Assembly: GCF_036860675.1 (NCBI RefSeq)
Contig: NZ_JAYKGK010000001.1
Coordinates: 660,286 to 724,285 of the forward strand
Length of the DNA stretch: 64,000 nt
Direction of reading: 5' to 3'
From: Rosettibacter primus
GTDB taxonomy: Bacteria; Bacteroidota; Ignavibacteria; Ignavibacteriales; Melioribacteraceae
Shown: piece after piece, positions 43,283 through 53,208 of the stretch
Layout: every line of letters starts with the position of its first letter
Position numbering within the stretch: position 1 is the stretch's first letter
Made by a program: the position numbers and the translations under genes
The notes under the pieces: model-generated
The model's input: the letters and a program-made list of their open reading frames with translations, nothing else
What the model was told of the DNA's origin: nothing
The model's database searches: none

Positions 43283-46200
43283 TTAATCTTTGCAAAATGT
43301 TACTCGAAAGGTGGTTCCTTCACCTTTTTTGCTTTCCACTTCTATTTTTGCTTTATTTATTTCACAGTAGCTTTTCACAAGAGAAAGGCCTAAACCCGTT
43401 CCATCATAAGATCTGGAATATCCCTGTTCTTCTTGATTAAAAGGCTCAAAAATATGTTGCATAAATTCTTCACTCATACCAATTCCGGTATCTTTCACTT
43501 CAACAAAGATTTCTCCTTTTTCATTTTTATCTAAATTAATTTCTACATCACCTGCTTGAGTATATTTAAGTGCATTGTCTATCAGATTTGCAAAAATTTG
43601 TGTTATACTGTATTCGTCAGCTATAATTCTTGCATCTTTTATTTTATTATTCAAAATGAATTTCAAATTTTTCTTTTCCGCAAGTAATTTATGTTCTTCA
43701 TATAACGAAGGTAAAATATTTTTCCCGAGGTCTACTTCTTTAAAAATTGGCTCATATGATTTTGTTTGTAGTTCTGAGACATTCAGAATTAAATCAATTG
43801 TTCTCATTATTCTTTTATTGGCAAGTTCAATACCATCAAATAATTCGCAAATTTCATCATCTAAATTTTTACACAATTCTTCTTTTAGCAACGACAAATT
43901 TCCCATGATAATATTTATTGGTGTTCTTATTTCATGTGACATTTGTGCTAAAAAATTAGTTTTAATTTTCTCGGATGTAACTGCTTTTTCTTTTGCTTCA
44001 ATTAATTCCTCTATTAATTTTTTCTTTTCGGTTATATCTTGTATAATTCCAAATATAATTCTTGAACTTTTATCATAAAAAGCAACCGAATGTATATCTC
44101 GAATTTCCCCTGTATCTACTTTTTTAATTTTGAATTCAACATCATAGGGAATATCATTTTCAATTAAATTTTTTAGTGCATTATCAAGAAGAGTTCTATA
44201 TTCTGGCAAAGGTACTTTTTTAATATCTTCATAATTTACTTCTTCAACATCCATCCCATAAATTAGTGCTGCTCCTTTTGAAGCCGAGATTTTTTTAGTA
44301 TTAAGATTTAGTTCCCAATTACCTGATTTAGAAACTATTTCAGCTCTATTTAATCTATCATAACTTTTCTTTAATAACTCCTCAGCTCTTTTCTGTTCCG
44401 TTACATCTCGGGCAATTCCATGTAATCCGACTATCTTTCCATCTTTATAATAAGGTACTTCATAAACCTCAAGTAAAATTTTTTCATTTTTTGAATTATT
44501 AATTTCAAGATAGACTGGATATTGACACTTTTCACCTCTAAGCATTTTTCTTGTATTTTCTCTTGCCTGTAAGTTTATTGGGGAATCAGTGACAAACCAG
44601 TGAGTCTGATTGAGCCATTCTTCAACTTTGTAACCAGTAATCTGTTCAACAGATGGAGATATATAAGTTATCCTACCTTCTGTATCATGTGTATAGAAGA
44701 AAAAGTATGATGTGCCCTCTACAAGCAGTCGCAATTTTTCTTCTTCTTCTTTAATCATAGTTTCCAATAATTTACGTTTAGTTATATCAGTTATAAAACC
44801 TTCAAGATATTGCAATTCTCCCTGTTCAGAAAAAATACCTCTTCCTCTTTCCCAAACCCATTTTAGTTCTCCTGTTTTGGTAATTATTGGGTATTCATAC
44901 TCAAAGTATTTTCTTTGACTAAGAATTTTTTGCCATTCATTCCACAATAATTGCTGATATGCAGGATGAATAATATCATTGAAAGCTATAACATTGTTAT
45001 TAATAAATTCTTCTTGCTTATATCCGGTTATTTCTTCACACTGACGAGAGATGTAAAACATTGTCCAATCTTTATCATTGGCACATCTGTAAATAAAGCC
45101 TGGAAGATTATCAATCAATGTTGATAAAAATCTTTCATTTTCTTTTACCTTGTTTTCTGCTTCCTGTCTTTTAAGGTCATTATCTATTGCAGAAAGTGCG
45201 TATGAAATATCAGTTGCTAATTCATTCAATAATTTTATTTCTACATTATCAAAAAAATCTTTTTCATCTGAATAAAAACATAAAATCGCAACAACTTTAT
45301 CGGCTACGATAATTGGGAAAAATGCTGCTGATTTTAGATTATACTTTTTAGCAATTTTTTCCATTGGAAGTAATTCGACATCATTAATAATTTTATATTT
45401 CTTTGAGCCAATTGTTTCAGCTAATTGACTTTGAATGAATTGTTCTTGCTCGAATGCAGCTTCCAGCTGGCGAAAATATTCTTTACTCTCATCATAAATA
45501 GATACAGGGATTATTTTCATATTAGTTTGATTGATTTCTCCTATCCATGCTAATTTGAACAAACCTATTTCTACTGCTATTCTGCATGCTTCATCAAATA
45601 TTTTTTGTTTATTTTTTTTTCTTACAATCATCTGATTAATATCGCTAAGTACAGCATAAATTCTATTCAATTTTTTAATCTCTTCTTCTGATTTCTTTAG
45701 TAAAGTAATATCTTGAAGTGAAGTCAAAAGATATTCTGCACCATCAATTTCAATAACATCACTATTAGATAAAACAATTATTTGATTTCCTGTTTTTGTA
45801 ATTAAAGTTTGTTCATAATTTTTAATATGATTATTAAGTTTAATTTCATTTACTAAAAAACTTATAGTTTCTTTACTCTTAATTATTCCTATTTCAATTG
45901 CATCTTTACCAATAATTTCTTCCTTTGAAAAACCAAATAAATCAGTCCAGGCTAAGTTCACATCTGCATATTGTAATTCAGGAAATTTCAATAATTCTAC
46001 TGGAACGGAAGTTTTTTGAAACAATGTTGAAAATTTCTTTTCACTCTTAAGAAGTTTTTCTTGAAACAATTTTTGGTTTGTTATATTTCTTATTACAACA
46101 ACAACATTATCATAAATGCCCGGTGACATTCTTGCTTCATAAAATTGTATCCCGTCAGGCATTTGCAAATCATATTCATAAACTTGCATTTCTTTTTTAC

Positions 46201-46996
46201 TTAATGCTTTTTGGATATTCGCCATAGTTATATCAGCAAGAAATGGAGGCAATACTTCCTTAATATTTTTGCCTAAAAATTCTTCCGGGGGGACATATAA
46301 TTCATCTGTAGAGTAAGTTTTATATGCTAAAAAATTTCCATTCTTATCAATTAAAAAAACAATATCGGGAATAGCTTCAAGAATTGCGCGATTTACTGAT
46401 TCACTTTCCTTTAATTCTTTATTTATCTTCAAATTAATTTCGTGGTCTAAAAGAATTTTCCCTATAAGTACAGTTGCAATAGGATAGAAAATAATTACAG
46501 TCAGACCGACAGTTTGAAGTGCCTGTGAAGTATAACCTTTTGGTAACAAAATCATTAATATAATCATCAATGTATGAACAACAATACCAAATAAATAGAG
46601 ATTAAGATTACTTAGCTGAATTTTATTTTTTCTCCTTAATAAATGGAATACTAATCCAACAATTATAGATGTGGTAATAACCGAAACCCCCATTAAAACT
46701 CCACCGCCACCGATATAAATTCTCGTTACAATAGCCATAAATCCAGCAATTATTCCGGATAAATTTCCAAAAAACAAAGCACATAAACTTAGAACTACAG
46801 AGCGTCCGTCAAAAATAATTCCTTTCGATAAGACAAATGGATTTAACATTGCAAGAATTGATATAAAACCAAAAGTAATACCTTGTAGAATTTTGCCTGT
46901 TAAGGTATTTCTATTCCATCTTACATCAAGAAAATTAGAAATCACACTGGCTGCAACAAGAACTGAGAGATTATAGATTATCTGGACAGTTACCAT
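43283..46996 (-). CDS. Multi-PAS/GAF membrane sensor histidine kinase
   Basis: A 1237-residue kinase. Order: LytS/YhcK-type 5-6-helix membrane receptor (about 1-190); PAS (200-310); PAS (315-430); GAF (about 450-605); three more PAS/PAC units (about 615-985, with EEITGYKQEEF, VEQITGYKVEEW and GAALIYGMDVEE); HisKA with phospho-His in FLAQMSHEIRTPINI (about 1010); HATPase with NLIDNALKYT, VKDTGIGMS and GTGLGLSLV. It therefore senses something at the membrane and in the cytoplasm. No response-regulator gene is adjacent, so its partner is unknown. About 120 bases separate it from dapF. Confidence 0.93.
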   Translation of the reverse strand: MVTVQIIYNLSVLVAASVISNFLDVRWNRNTLTGKILQGITFGFISILAMLNPFVLSKGIIFDGRSVVLSLCALFFGNLSGIIAGFMAIVTRIYIGGGGVLMGVSVITTSIIVGLVFHLLRRKNKIQLSNLNLYLFGIVVHTLMIILMILLPKGYTSQALQTVGLTVIIFYPIATVLIGKILLDHEINLKINKELKESESVNRAILEAIPDIVFLIDKNGNFLAYKTYSTDELYVPPEEFLGKNIKEVLPPFLADITMANIQKALSKKEMQVYEYDLQMPDGIQFYEARMSPGIYDNVVVVIRNITNQKLFQEKLLKSEKKFSTLFQKTSVPVELLKFPELQYADVNLAWTDLFGFSKEEIIGKDAIEIGIIKSKETISFLVNEIKLNNHIKNYEQTLITKTGNQIIVLSNSDVIEIDGAEYLLTSLQDITLLKKSEEEIKKLNRIYAVLSDINQMIVRKKNKQKIFDEACRIAVEIGLFKLAWIGEINQTNMKIIPVSIYDESKEYFRQLEAAFEQEQFIQSQLAETIGSKKYKIINDVELLPMEKIAKKYNLKSAAFFPIIVADKVVAILCFYSDEKDFFDNVEIKLLNELATDISYALSAIDNDLKRQEAENKVKENERFLSTLIDNLPGFIYRCANDKDWTMFYISRQCEEITGYKQEEFINNNVIAFNDIIHPAYQQLLWNEWQKILSQRKYFEYEYPIITKTGELKWVWERGRGIFSEQGELQYLEGFITDITKRKLLETMIKEEEEKLRLLVEGTSYFFFYTHDTEGRITYISPSVEQITGYKVEEWLNQTHWFVTDSPINLQARENTRKMLRGEKCQYPVYLEINNSKNEKILLEVYEVPYYKDGKIVGLHGIARDVTEQKRAEELLKKSYDRLNRAEIVSKSGNWELNLNTKKISASKGAALIYGMDVEEVNYEDIKKVPLPEYRTLLDNALKNLIENDIPYDVEFKIKKVDTGEIRDIHSVAFYDKSSRIIFGIIQDITEKKKLIEELIEAKEKAVTSEKIKTNFLAQMSHEIRTPINIIMGNLSLLKEELCKNLDDEICELFDGIELANKRIMRTIDLILNVSELQTKSYEPIFKEVDLGKNILPSLYEEHKLLAEKKNLKFILNNKIKDARIIADEYSITQIFANLIDNALKYTQAGDVEINLDKNEKGEIFVEVKDTGIGMSEEFMQHIFEPFNQEEQGYSRSYDGTGLGLSLVKSYCEINKAKIEVESKKGEGTTFRVTFCKD

Positions 46997-47353
46997 GTAA
47001 CCCCCAGAATTTTATATGAAGATTTTTTACAGTACAATAATTTCTTTTTTATGATTATCGAATGTTTGCTATATAACTTAATACATTAACTTTAATTGGA
47101 ACTTAATTAGTTTATATTAAATATTCAATATAGATTTGGATACCTAATTTTTTATTAACTAACAGTTGATTTAACTCACATTAAAAAGAAGAAGTTCAAA
47201 TTTTTTTTAACCAGAAACTCTTAGTGACACATATTAAGATTAAAAGATTGATATAAGATGATGAAAATTTTAGTTATGGGAAGAATAATTTTTCTGAAGT
47301 TTGAGTTTAGGTTTGATATTAAAAAAAATTGGCTTAGTAGCTAAATAAAATTT
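46997..47353. other. Intergenic region between histidine kinase and tmRNA
   Basis: These 357 AT-rich bases have no coding character. Downstream of the tmRNA 3' end (minus strand) a short stem CTTAG/CTAAG-like structure followed by eight T (47319-47326) may be a weak terminator. The kinase promoter must lie here, but no TAnnTTTG with a proper -33 was found. Confidence 0.35.
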
Positions 47354-47709
47354 TGGTGGAGGTGCGGGGAGTCGAACCCCGGTCCGAAGTTACCTTTCAA
47401 TGAACGTCTACGCACATAGTCTGTCTTTTAAGTTTCGCCCTGTTAACATCGACAGACAGATTTTAACAGGACTATTCCGTTAGAATTTCGCCTTGTCTAC
47501 ACGGACACTTGACTTGGCTATCGTATCATTGACGACGCTCTGTTAAATCCTGATACGAAAGGATTTAAAGAGCGGCTGCTGTTTTTAATTAAGCAGCTAA
47601 TGCGTAGTTATATTCGCCATTTATTTTTTTACCGTCGTTTAACGTGTCTACGGTGAACACGGTGCGCAGTTCAAAGAACCAGTAACCCCGTCGAAACCAC
47701 GTCACCCCC
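47354..47709 (-). ncRNA. ssrA: Transfer-messenger RNA (tmRNA)
   Basis: The minus strand shows a classic one-piece tmRNA. The 5' end GGGGGTGACGTGGTTTCGACG pairs its GGGGGTG with CACCTCC before the 3' ACCA (one G-U), giving the tRNA acceptor stem. The T-arm is CGGGGTTCGACTCCCCG. The tag reading frame (stop at 47589-47591) encodes NGEYNYALAA. The upstream neighbour is the cobalamin adenosyltransferase, 33 bases away. The encoded CCA, T-loop and tag all agree, so the call is secure. The resume codon is AAT or the next GGC. Confidence 0.97.
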
Positions 47710-47742
47710 AAACTTTATATTTAATCTGGGGCTGCTATTATT

Positions 47743-48282
47743 TCAAGGATTCCACTTAATATCTTCTATACCATTAATATAATTTTCATACCTTGCAAGA
47801 ACAAATAATAAATCCGAAAGCCGATTCAAATATACTTCAATTTGTGGATTAATTTCTACTTCTTTTATCAATGAAACTACTTCTCTTTCTGCTCTTCTAC
47901 AAACTGTTCTTGCTAAATGTAAATATGATGCAGCTTTTGAACCTCCAGGCAAAATAAAATTTTTTAATTCAGGAAGTTTTTCATCGTACTTGTCAATTAA
48001 GTTTTCTATTCTTTTAGTAAAATTTTCATCAGTTCTAACAATTTTAACAGACTTATTATTTGGGGTTGCTAAATCTGCTCCAATAGTAAAAAGTTCGCTC
48101 TGTATACTTCTTAATTCTCTTATAAGTTCCTCAGATTTAGATTCAGTAATTACAATTCCCAATATTGCATTTAATTCGTCAACTGTGCCATATGCTTTTA
48201 TTCGTTGATTATCTTTCCAAACTTTTTCGCCGCCAAGCAGCGAAGTTTTACCACCATCTCCCTGTTTAGTATAGATTTTCAT
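47743..48282 (-). CDS. ATP:cob(I)alamin adenosyltransferase (PduO/MMAB type)
   Basis: A 179-residue PduO-type adenosyltransferase that makes adenosylcobalamin. The N-terminal ATP-binding motif is YTKQGDGGKTSLLGGEKVWK (about 4-23), followed by AYGTVDELNAILG (about 31-43). The C-terminal cobalamin/ATP contacts are ARTVCRRAEREVV and YLNRLSDLLFVLARYEN. This indicates use of adenosyl-B12, for example by a mutase, although no such enzyme is nearby. It overlaps ygfZ by four bases (ATGA). No B12 riboswitch was recognised upstream. Confidence 0.95.
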   Translation of the reverse strand: MKIYTKQGDGGKTSLLGGEKVWKDNQRIKAYGTVDELNAILGIVITESKSEELIRELRSIQSELFTIGADLATPNNKSVKIVRTDENFTKRIENLIDKYDEKLPELKNFILPGGSKAASYLHLARTVCRRAEREVVSLIKEVEINPQIEVYLNRLSDLLFVLARYENYINGIEDIKWNP

Positions 48283-49382
48283 CTTTCAAACGGCAGAGCT
48301 ACTATTTTTAAATTTATTTTTTTCTGATTCAACAGACATTCAAAATTTTGTTTATCCAATATTTTTTTTCTTATGACAGCTAAACCTATTTTTTTATTTA
48401 ACAGTTCAGAATTTACAACACTTGTAACTATTCCAGCATCTTCACCTTCTAAATCTGTTATTTCACCAGGTAAAATATTTTCATCTTCTTCAAAAATAAC
48501 TCCGCATAATTTTCTTTGAACTTTATCATAAGTTTCAAGTCGAGCAACCACTTCCTGACCAATGTAACAACCTTTTGTAAAACTTATTTCATTTAATAAA
48601 TTTATTTCATGTGGATTAAAATTTAGATTGATTTCAGATTCATCAGGAATGCCCATTTCAACTCTAAAAACCTGATATGCATCTTCTCCTACAAAATTCA
48701 AGTCAAATATACTTTTATTGTCAAGCACATAATCGATGAAATTTTCTAAATACTTTTTCTCTAAAAGAATTTTATAAATATCCAATCCATTTATTTCTTT
48801 ATGTAAAAACAAATCGAACTTCAAATTATCATTTGATATACTTATAATTTTATTCTCATTTAATGACTGAATCAGTTCATTCATTGAATTAGATGGTTCG
48901 TTTAAAATCATAGTTAAATATGATTCTGATTGAGGGCCAATAATTTCAGCTAAGACATATGATGATGAAGCATCTACAGTTTCAATTTCCTCTGTAATTA
49001 TGTATTTATTAATCCAATTAATTAATTTCTTTGTACTATCATGAAATACAATTAGAAGAAAATAATCATTCATATTTAATAAATTAGTTCTATTAATTAA
49101 TCTTCCCTTTTCATTTAAGAAAAGAGTAGTTCTTTTCTCAAATGCCTGCATATTTTTCAAATCATTAGTAGAAATTCTGTGCAGAAAATCCAGTGTGTCT
49201 TTTCCTTTCAGTTGAACAATAACAGGATTAAATATTCTAATCCCTACTCCATATCTAAGTGAATTGTATTCTTCCTTAAAATTGTTTATTACTTTTATTA
49301 AAGAATTATCACAGACACAATTTTTGAATTTACTTTTTAATATTTCAGTTACATTTAACACAGAATATTCCTCCTGATACAT
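48279..49382 (-). CDS. ygfZ: YgfZ/GcvT-like folate-binding protein (Fe-S maturation)
   Basis: A 367-residue protein of the YgfZ/IBA57 family, which supports repair or insertion of certain Fe-S clusters in a folate-dependent way. The family hallmark is FTKGCYIGQEVVARLETY (about 267-284, with the key Cys in KGCYIGQ). The N-terminal half has RIFNPVIVQLKGKDTLDFLHRISTNDLKNM, a GcvT-like folate-binding fold. It overlaps the downstream adenosyltransferase gene by four bases. A link with the many Fe-S enzymes in this cell is expected from the family. Confidence 0.9.
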   Translation of the reverse strand: MYQEEYSVLNVTEILKSKFKNCVCDNSLIKVINNFKEEYNSLRYGVGIRIFNPVIVQLKGKDTLDFLHRISTNDLKNMQAFEKRTTLFLNEKGRLINRTNLLNMNDYFLLIVFHDSTKKLINWINKYIITEEIETVDASSSYVLAEIIGPQSESYLTMILNEPSNSMNELIQSLNENKIISISNDNLKFDLFLHKEINGLDIYKILLEKKYLENFIDYVLDNKSIFDLNFVGEDAYQVFRVEMGIPDESEINLNFNPHEINLLNEISFTKGCYIGQEVVARLETYDKVQRKLCGVIFEEDENILPGEITDLEGEDAGIVTSVVNSELLNKKIGLAVIRKKILDKQNFECLLNQKKINLKIVALPFER

Positions 49383-49471
49383 AAATCCTCTCAGATTTAT
49401 TTTTGATGAATTGAATAATGATAAAATATCAGTTATTTAGTTTTAGTAAAATTGATCGAACAATATCAAAA

Positions 49472-50299
49472 TTAATATTTTCTAAACCAACGAGGATTTT
49501 TATCTGTAATGTACAATTGCCTTTTTTCACTCCAGTAAAAAGGAATCGAATCCCGAACTCGAATACGCATTGAATCTTCAATAAATCTATATTCATAATA
49601 ATCGGGATACTTATCATTATTAATATTTGCTAAAGTTCTCTTATGAACTATACCGGTATAAGTTTCGAGCAAATGTGGTGGTTTACGCCATCCATCAACA
49701 AGAAAGAAATTATATTTTCTATGACCTGAAATAATGCCATCTTCATAAAAAAGCTCAACATATTTTATATTTTTTGGTGTCCATGTTTTTATAGACATTT
49801 TGCTAAATCCACCGTGAATAGGAACTTCTGCTTCCCATATTTTTTCGAAATTATTCTCTTTGCACTCAAACAACGTTAAATAAAAAAAGGCAGTTCCTAA
49901 TTTTGTGCTATCAAGTGTAACAAAACTTGATTCGTATCCCTGAACATTTTTTTTCTCAATAAATCTTTCTGATTCTTTTGAACGAGCTATTAAAGCAAGA
50001 ATAAAATTAGCGCCATCATTAAAATAAATTACTGCACTCTTAGGAACGCCATAAATTGTAGAAGGTTCATTTTCCATTAAATAAGTTCCTGGAGGATAAT
50101 TTTCCATAATATATTCTTTTAATGCTATTGTATCGCATGGAAATCTATTTTTAGTTTGTTCTTTTGCTACATCAATATTGTATTCTCTTATTTCTCTTTC
50201 CTTTCCAGTTGAAGTAGCTGCATCACCAGATTCTTTTTTACCTGATGTGCACGCAATAAACAAAAGAGGAAATAATAAAATTAAATTGTATTTATTCAT
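49472..50299 (-). CDS. Lipoprotein of unknown function
   Basis: A 275-residue protein with a lipoprotein signal peptide (MNKYNLILLFPLLFIAC, lipobox LFIAC, Cys 17), a Ser/Lys/Gly/Asp linker, then a domain rich in aromatic residues (VFKNRFPCDTIALKEYIMENYPPG-like start, later FYLTLFECKENNF and KYVELFYEDG). No known domain is recognised. The composition is typical of surface or periplasmic lipoproteins of this group. It follows the M20 peptidase gene by 20 bases, so the two are probably cotranscribed. Confidence 0.75.
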   Translation of the reverse strand: MNKYNLILLFPLLFIACTSGKKESGDAATSTGKEREIREYNIDVAKEQTKNRFPCDTIALKEYIMENYPPGTYLMENEPSTIYGVPKSAVIYFNDGANFILALIARSKESERFIEKKNVQGYESSFVTLDSTKLGTAFFYLTLFECKENNFEKIWEAEVPIHGGFSKMSIKTWTPKNIKYVELFYEDGIISGHRKYNFFLVDGWRKPPHLLETYTGIVHKRTLANINNDKYPDYYEYRFIEDSMRIRVRDSIPFYWSEKRQLYITDKNPRWFRKY

Positions 50300-50319
50300 T
50301 TATTCCTCTTTAGATTATC

Positions 50320-51687
50320 TTAAATCTTTGAAAACTCATCTATAAAATAAGTAGAACTTAGAATTCCTTTTTCAAAATTTTCTATGTGAAAATGTTCGTT
50401 TGGAGAATGAATATTATCTGTGTCCAAACCCAAACCAATTAAAACTGCAGGAGCTTTTAATTGATTCATAAAATCTACAACAATCGGTATTGAACCACCT
50501 TCACGAGTAAAAACAGTTTTTCTTCCAAATGCTTTTGATAGTGCTATTGATGCTGCTTTAACTGCTTTGCTGTTTAATGGTGTTAAAACTGGATATCCAT
50601 AATGAAGCATTTTAACATCAATTTTTATACTCTTTGGGGCAAGACTTTTTAAATAACTTGAAAACTCTTTAAATATCTTTTGAGGATTTTGATTTGGTAC
50701 CAATCTCATACTAATTTTTGCAGATGCTTTTGAAGGAAGAACCGTTTTAGCACCTTTTTCTGTAAAACCACCAACTATTCCATTACAATCGAGAGTTGGT
50801 CTAACCCAAAGTCTTTCCAAAGTAGAATAACCCTTTTCACCTTGAAGTTCTTTTACTCCAAGTTCTTTTGCAAATTTTTTATCAGAAAATTTGAGTCGTT
50901 TGAAATTTTCTTTTTCTTCCTGAGTTAATTTTAAAACATCCTTATAAAAATTTGGGATTGTAACTCTACCATTTTTATCATGAAGTTTAGAAATTATTTT
51001 TGCAAGTTCATTAATTGGATTTGCAACAGCACCTCCAAAACTGCCTGAATGTAAATCGGCTTTGGGACCTACAACTTCAACTTCAGTATATAAAAGTCCA
51101 CGTAAACCATAAGTTATAGTAGGAATACCTTTATCATACATACCTGTATCAGAAATTAAAATTGCATCACACTTCAACATTTCTTTATTATTCTTGATGA
51201 ATGAGTATAAACTTTCGCTACCAATTTCTTCTTCTCCTTCAATTACAAATTTAACATTTAATGGGAGAGAGCCAAAAGTTTTAAAATATGCTTCTACACT
51301 TTTTATATGAACAAAATGCTGTCCTTTATTATCATTGGCGCCACGAGCCCAGATTTTTCCATCATTTATTACAGGTTCAAAAGGTGGATTATTCCATAAT
51401 TCGATTGGGTCTACTGGTTGAACATCATAATGACCATAAATTAATAATGTTGGTTTTCCTGGAGCTCCAAGCCATTCACCATAAACAATCGGATGTCTAT
51501 TTGTTTGAAAAATTTCCACTCTTGACATTCCTGCTTCTTTTAATTTATTAGCTGTAAATTCTGCGCATCTGTTAATATCTTCTTTATGAGATTCAAGCGT
51601 ACTTATGCTTGGGATTTTTAAATATTCGATTAATTCATTAAGATAATTATTGAAATTGGAATTTATATAATTTAGAACTGCATCCAT
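50320..51687 (-). CDS. M20 family peptidase (dipeptidase-type)
   Basis: A 455-residue zinc-dependent peptidase. The first metal motif is LLIYGHYDVQPVDPIELWNNPPF (about 82-104), then WARGANDNKGQHFVHIK (about 115). The general-base Glu pair is in FVIEGEEEIGSESLYSF (about 145). It has the dimerisation (lid) domain (GLRGLLYTEVEVVG...DLHSGSFGGAVANP) and a C-terminal FTREGGSIPIV. It probably cleaves dipeptides or peptide-like amino acids. It is expressed from the strong Bacteroidota-type promoter 47 bases upstream and is followed by a lipoprotein gene. Confidence 0.93.
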   Translation of the reverse strand: MDAVLNYINSNFNNYLNELIEYLKIPSISTLESHKEDINRCAEFTANKLKEAGMSRVEIFQTNRHPIVYGEWLGAPGKPTLLIYGHYDVQPVDPIELWNNPPFEPVINDGKIWARGANDNKGQHFVHIKSVEAYFKTFGSLPLNVKFVIEGEEEIGSESLYSFIKNNKEMLKCDAILISDTGMYDKGIPTITYGLRGLLYTEVEVVGPKADLHSGSFGGAVANPINELAKIISKLHDKNGRVTIPNFYKDVLKLTQEEKENFKRLKFSDKKFAKELGVKELQGEKGYSTLERLWVRPTLDCNGIVGGFTEKGAKTVLPSKASAKISMRLVPNQNPQKIFKEFSSYLKSLAPKSIKIDVKMLHYGYPVLTPLNSKAVKAASIALSKAFGRKTVFTREGGSIPIVVDFMNQLKAPAVLIGLGLDTDNIHSPNEHFHIENFEKGILSSTYFIDEFSKI

Positions 51688-51733
51688 AAAACCCCCTAAA
51701 ATTTTATAAAATTAATTGAGTATTTTCTGTGTT

Positions 51734-51764
51734 CAAATTTACACTGCATTTAATCGGTATTCAA
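51734..51764 (-). promoter_or_regulatory. Promoter of the M20 peptidase gene (Bacteroidota type)
   Basis: On the minus strand TTG (51764-51762), a 20-base spacer, then TAAATTTG (51741-51734), an exact fit to TTG-N19-21-TAnnTTTG. The expected start is near 51728, giving a leader of about 40 bases. Confidence 0.7.
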
Positions 51765-51840
51765 GTTAATAAGTAATCAAATTTCAAATTACAGAATAAA
51801 GTTGGTAAATTTAAGAAAGTAATTTTCGTTGCTCACTTAA

Positions 51841-53208
51841 ATGATATTAATAAGATACATATTAAAAAATCATATTGCCCCATTTTTCTTTTCTGTATTT
51901 GTATTGATAGCAATATTTCTACTGCAGTTCCTTATGAAATTTGCAGATAGATTAGTTGGGAAAGGATTAAGTATTTGGATTATTATCAAATTAATTATCT
52001 ATAATTTAGCGTGGATGGTAGTTCTTGTAATTCCAATGTCTGTACTTGTTGCTGTTTTAATGGCTTTCGGAAATATGTCGCAGAATAATGAGATTGCAAT
52101 ATTAAAAGCAACTGGAATTAGTTTATACAAAATGATGATACCGCCATTTATAGCAAGCATAATCCTTGCATTAATGCTAATATATTTTAATAATCACATT
52201 TATCCAGATGCAAATCATGCTGCAAGATTATTGATGGAAGATATATCAAGACAAAAGCCCACACTTTCACTTGTACCTGGAGTTTTTTCTCAAGATGTTC
52301 CAAACTATTCAATTCTTGCCCGCAAAGTTGATGCACACACAAATGAATTAGAATATCTGACTATTTATGATTATTCAGAATTGCCAAAAGTCAACATAGT
52401 AACTGCATCAAAAGGAAAAATTTATTTATCGAAGAATCAAAAAAAATTAATAATGGATTTAACAAACGGCGAAATTCATGAAACAGACAATACGAATTCA
52501 ATAGAATACAGAAGATTAAGATTTCAGCGTCACAAAATTGCAATGCCTGCAGAACAATTTACATTCGAACAATCCACACCTGGCGGACCAAGAGGCGATA
52601 GAGAATTAGGTGCTAAAGAAATGCTTAGAATTGTTGACAGCTTAAATGTATTTCTTACTCAATATGAAAATGAACTGAACAAAAAAATATCTGATTTAAT
52701 CAAAAAAAATGAATTGAATAAAAATTATGTTGAACCGAATTTTTATTCAAAATTTATCTTCATACGCGCACAGCAAAGAATTAAAGCCGATGAAAGTTCT
52801 ATATTAAACACATTATATAGAATTGATTATTATAAAAAAGAAATTAATCGTTATTGGGTTGAAATCCACAAAAAATATTCATTGCCTTTTGCATGCCTGA
52901 TTTTTGTTTTAATTGGAGCTCCACTTGGCACAATGACACGAAAAGGCGGATTTGGAATGGCAGCTGGAATAAGTTTGGTTTTCTTTTTAATCTACTGGGC
53001 ATTTTTAATTGGAGGCGAAAAATTAGCTGACCGCGGACTTTTATCTCCATTCTGGGGAATGTGGAGTGCAAATATTCTTTTAGGAATTCTTGGAATTATT
53101 CTAACTATAAAAAGTGCAAGAGAAAAAGTTACATTAGATTTTAGTTTCATTAGAAAATATATTCCTGAATCATGGCTTAAACCAGAAGTAGAATATGAAA
53201 ATAATTGA
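51841..53208 (+). CDS. lptF: LPS-export permease LptF/YjgP family
   Basis: A 455-residue inner-membrane permease with three N-terminal helices (about 10-120, including PMSVLVAVLMAFGNMSQNNEIAILKATGISL), a periplasmic jellyroll-type domain (about 135-340) and three C-terminal helices (ACLIFVLIGAPLGTMTRKGGFGMAAGIS, about 345-440). It works with LptG and the LptB ATPase to extract lipopolysaccharide. LptF and LptG are hard to tell apart, so the F/G order is by position. A 14-base overlap couples it to the next gene. Confidence 0.88.
   Translation: MILIRYILKNHIAPFFFSVFVLIAIFLLQFLMKFADRLVGKGLSIWIIIKLIIYNLAWMVVLVIPMSVLVAVLMAFGNMSQNNEIAILKATGISLYKMMIPPFIASIILALMLIYFNNHIYPDANHAARLLMEDISRQKPTLSLVPGVFSQDVPNYSILARKVDAHTNELEYLTIYDYSELPKVNIVTASKGKIYLSKNQKKLIMDLTNGEIHETDNTNSIEYRRLRFQRHKIAMPAEQFTFEQSTPGGPRGDRELGAKEMLRIVDSLNVFLTQYENELNKKISDLIKKNELNKNYVEPNFYSKFIFIRAQQRIKADESSILNTLYRIDYYKKEINRYWVEIHKKYSLPFACLIFVLIGAPLGTMTRKGGFGMAAGISLVFFLIYWAFLIGGEKLADRGLLSPFWGMWSANILLGILGIILTIKSAREKVTLDFSFIRKYIPESWLKPEVEYENN

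Noticed and set aside
47319..47326. Run of eight T downstream of tmRNA as a terminator
   Set aside because: The preceding stem is only about five base pairs, so it is not listed as a terminator.
48279..49471. Possible cobalamin riboswitch near the adenosyltransferase/ygfZ genes or the TonB receptor at 23.5-25.3 kb
   Set aside because: No B12-box-like sequence is visible upstream of either; the gaps are short and AT-rich.
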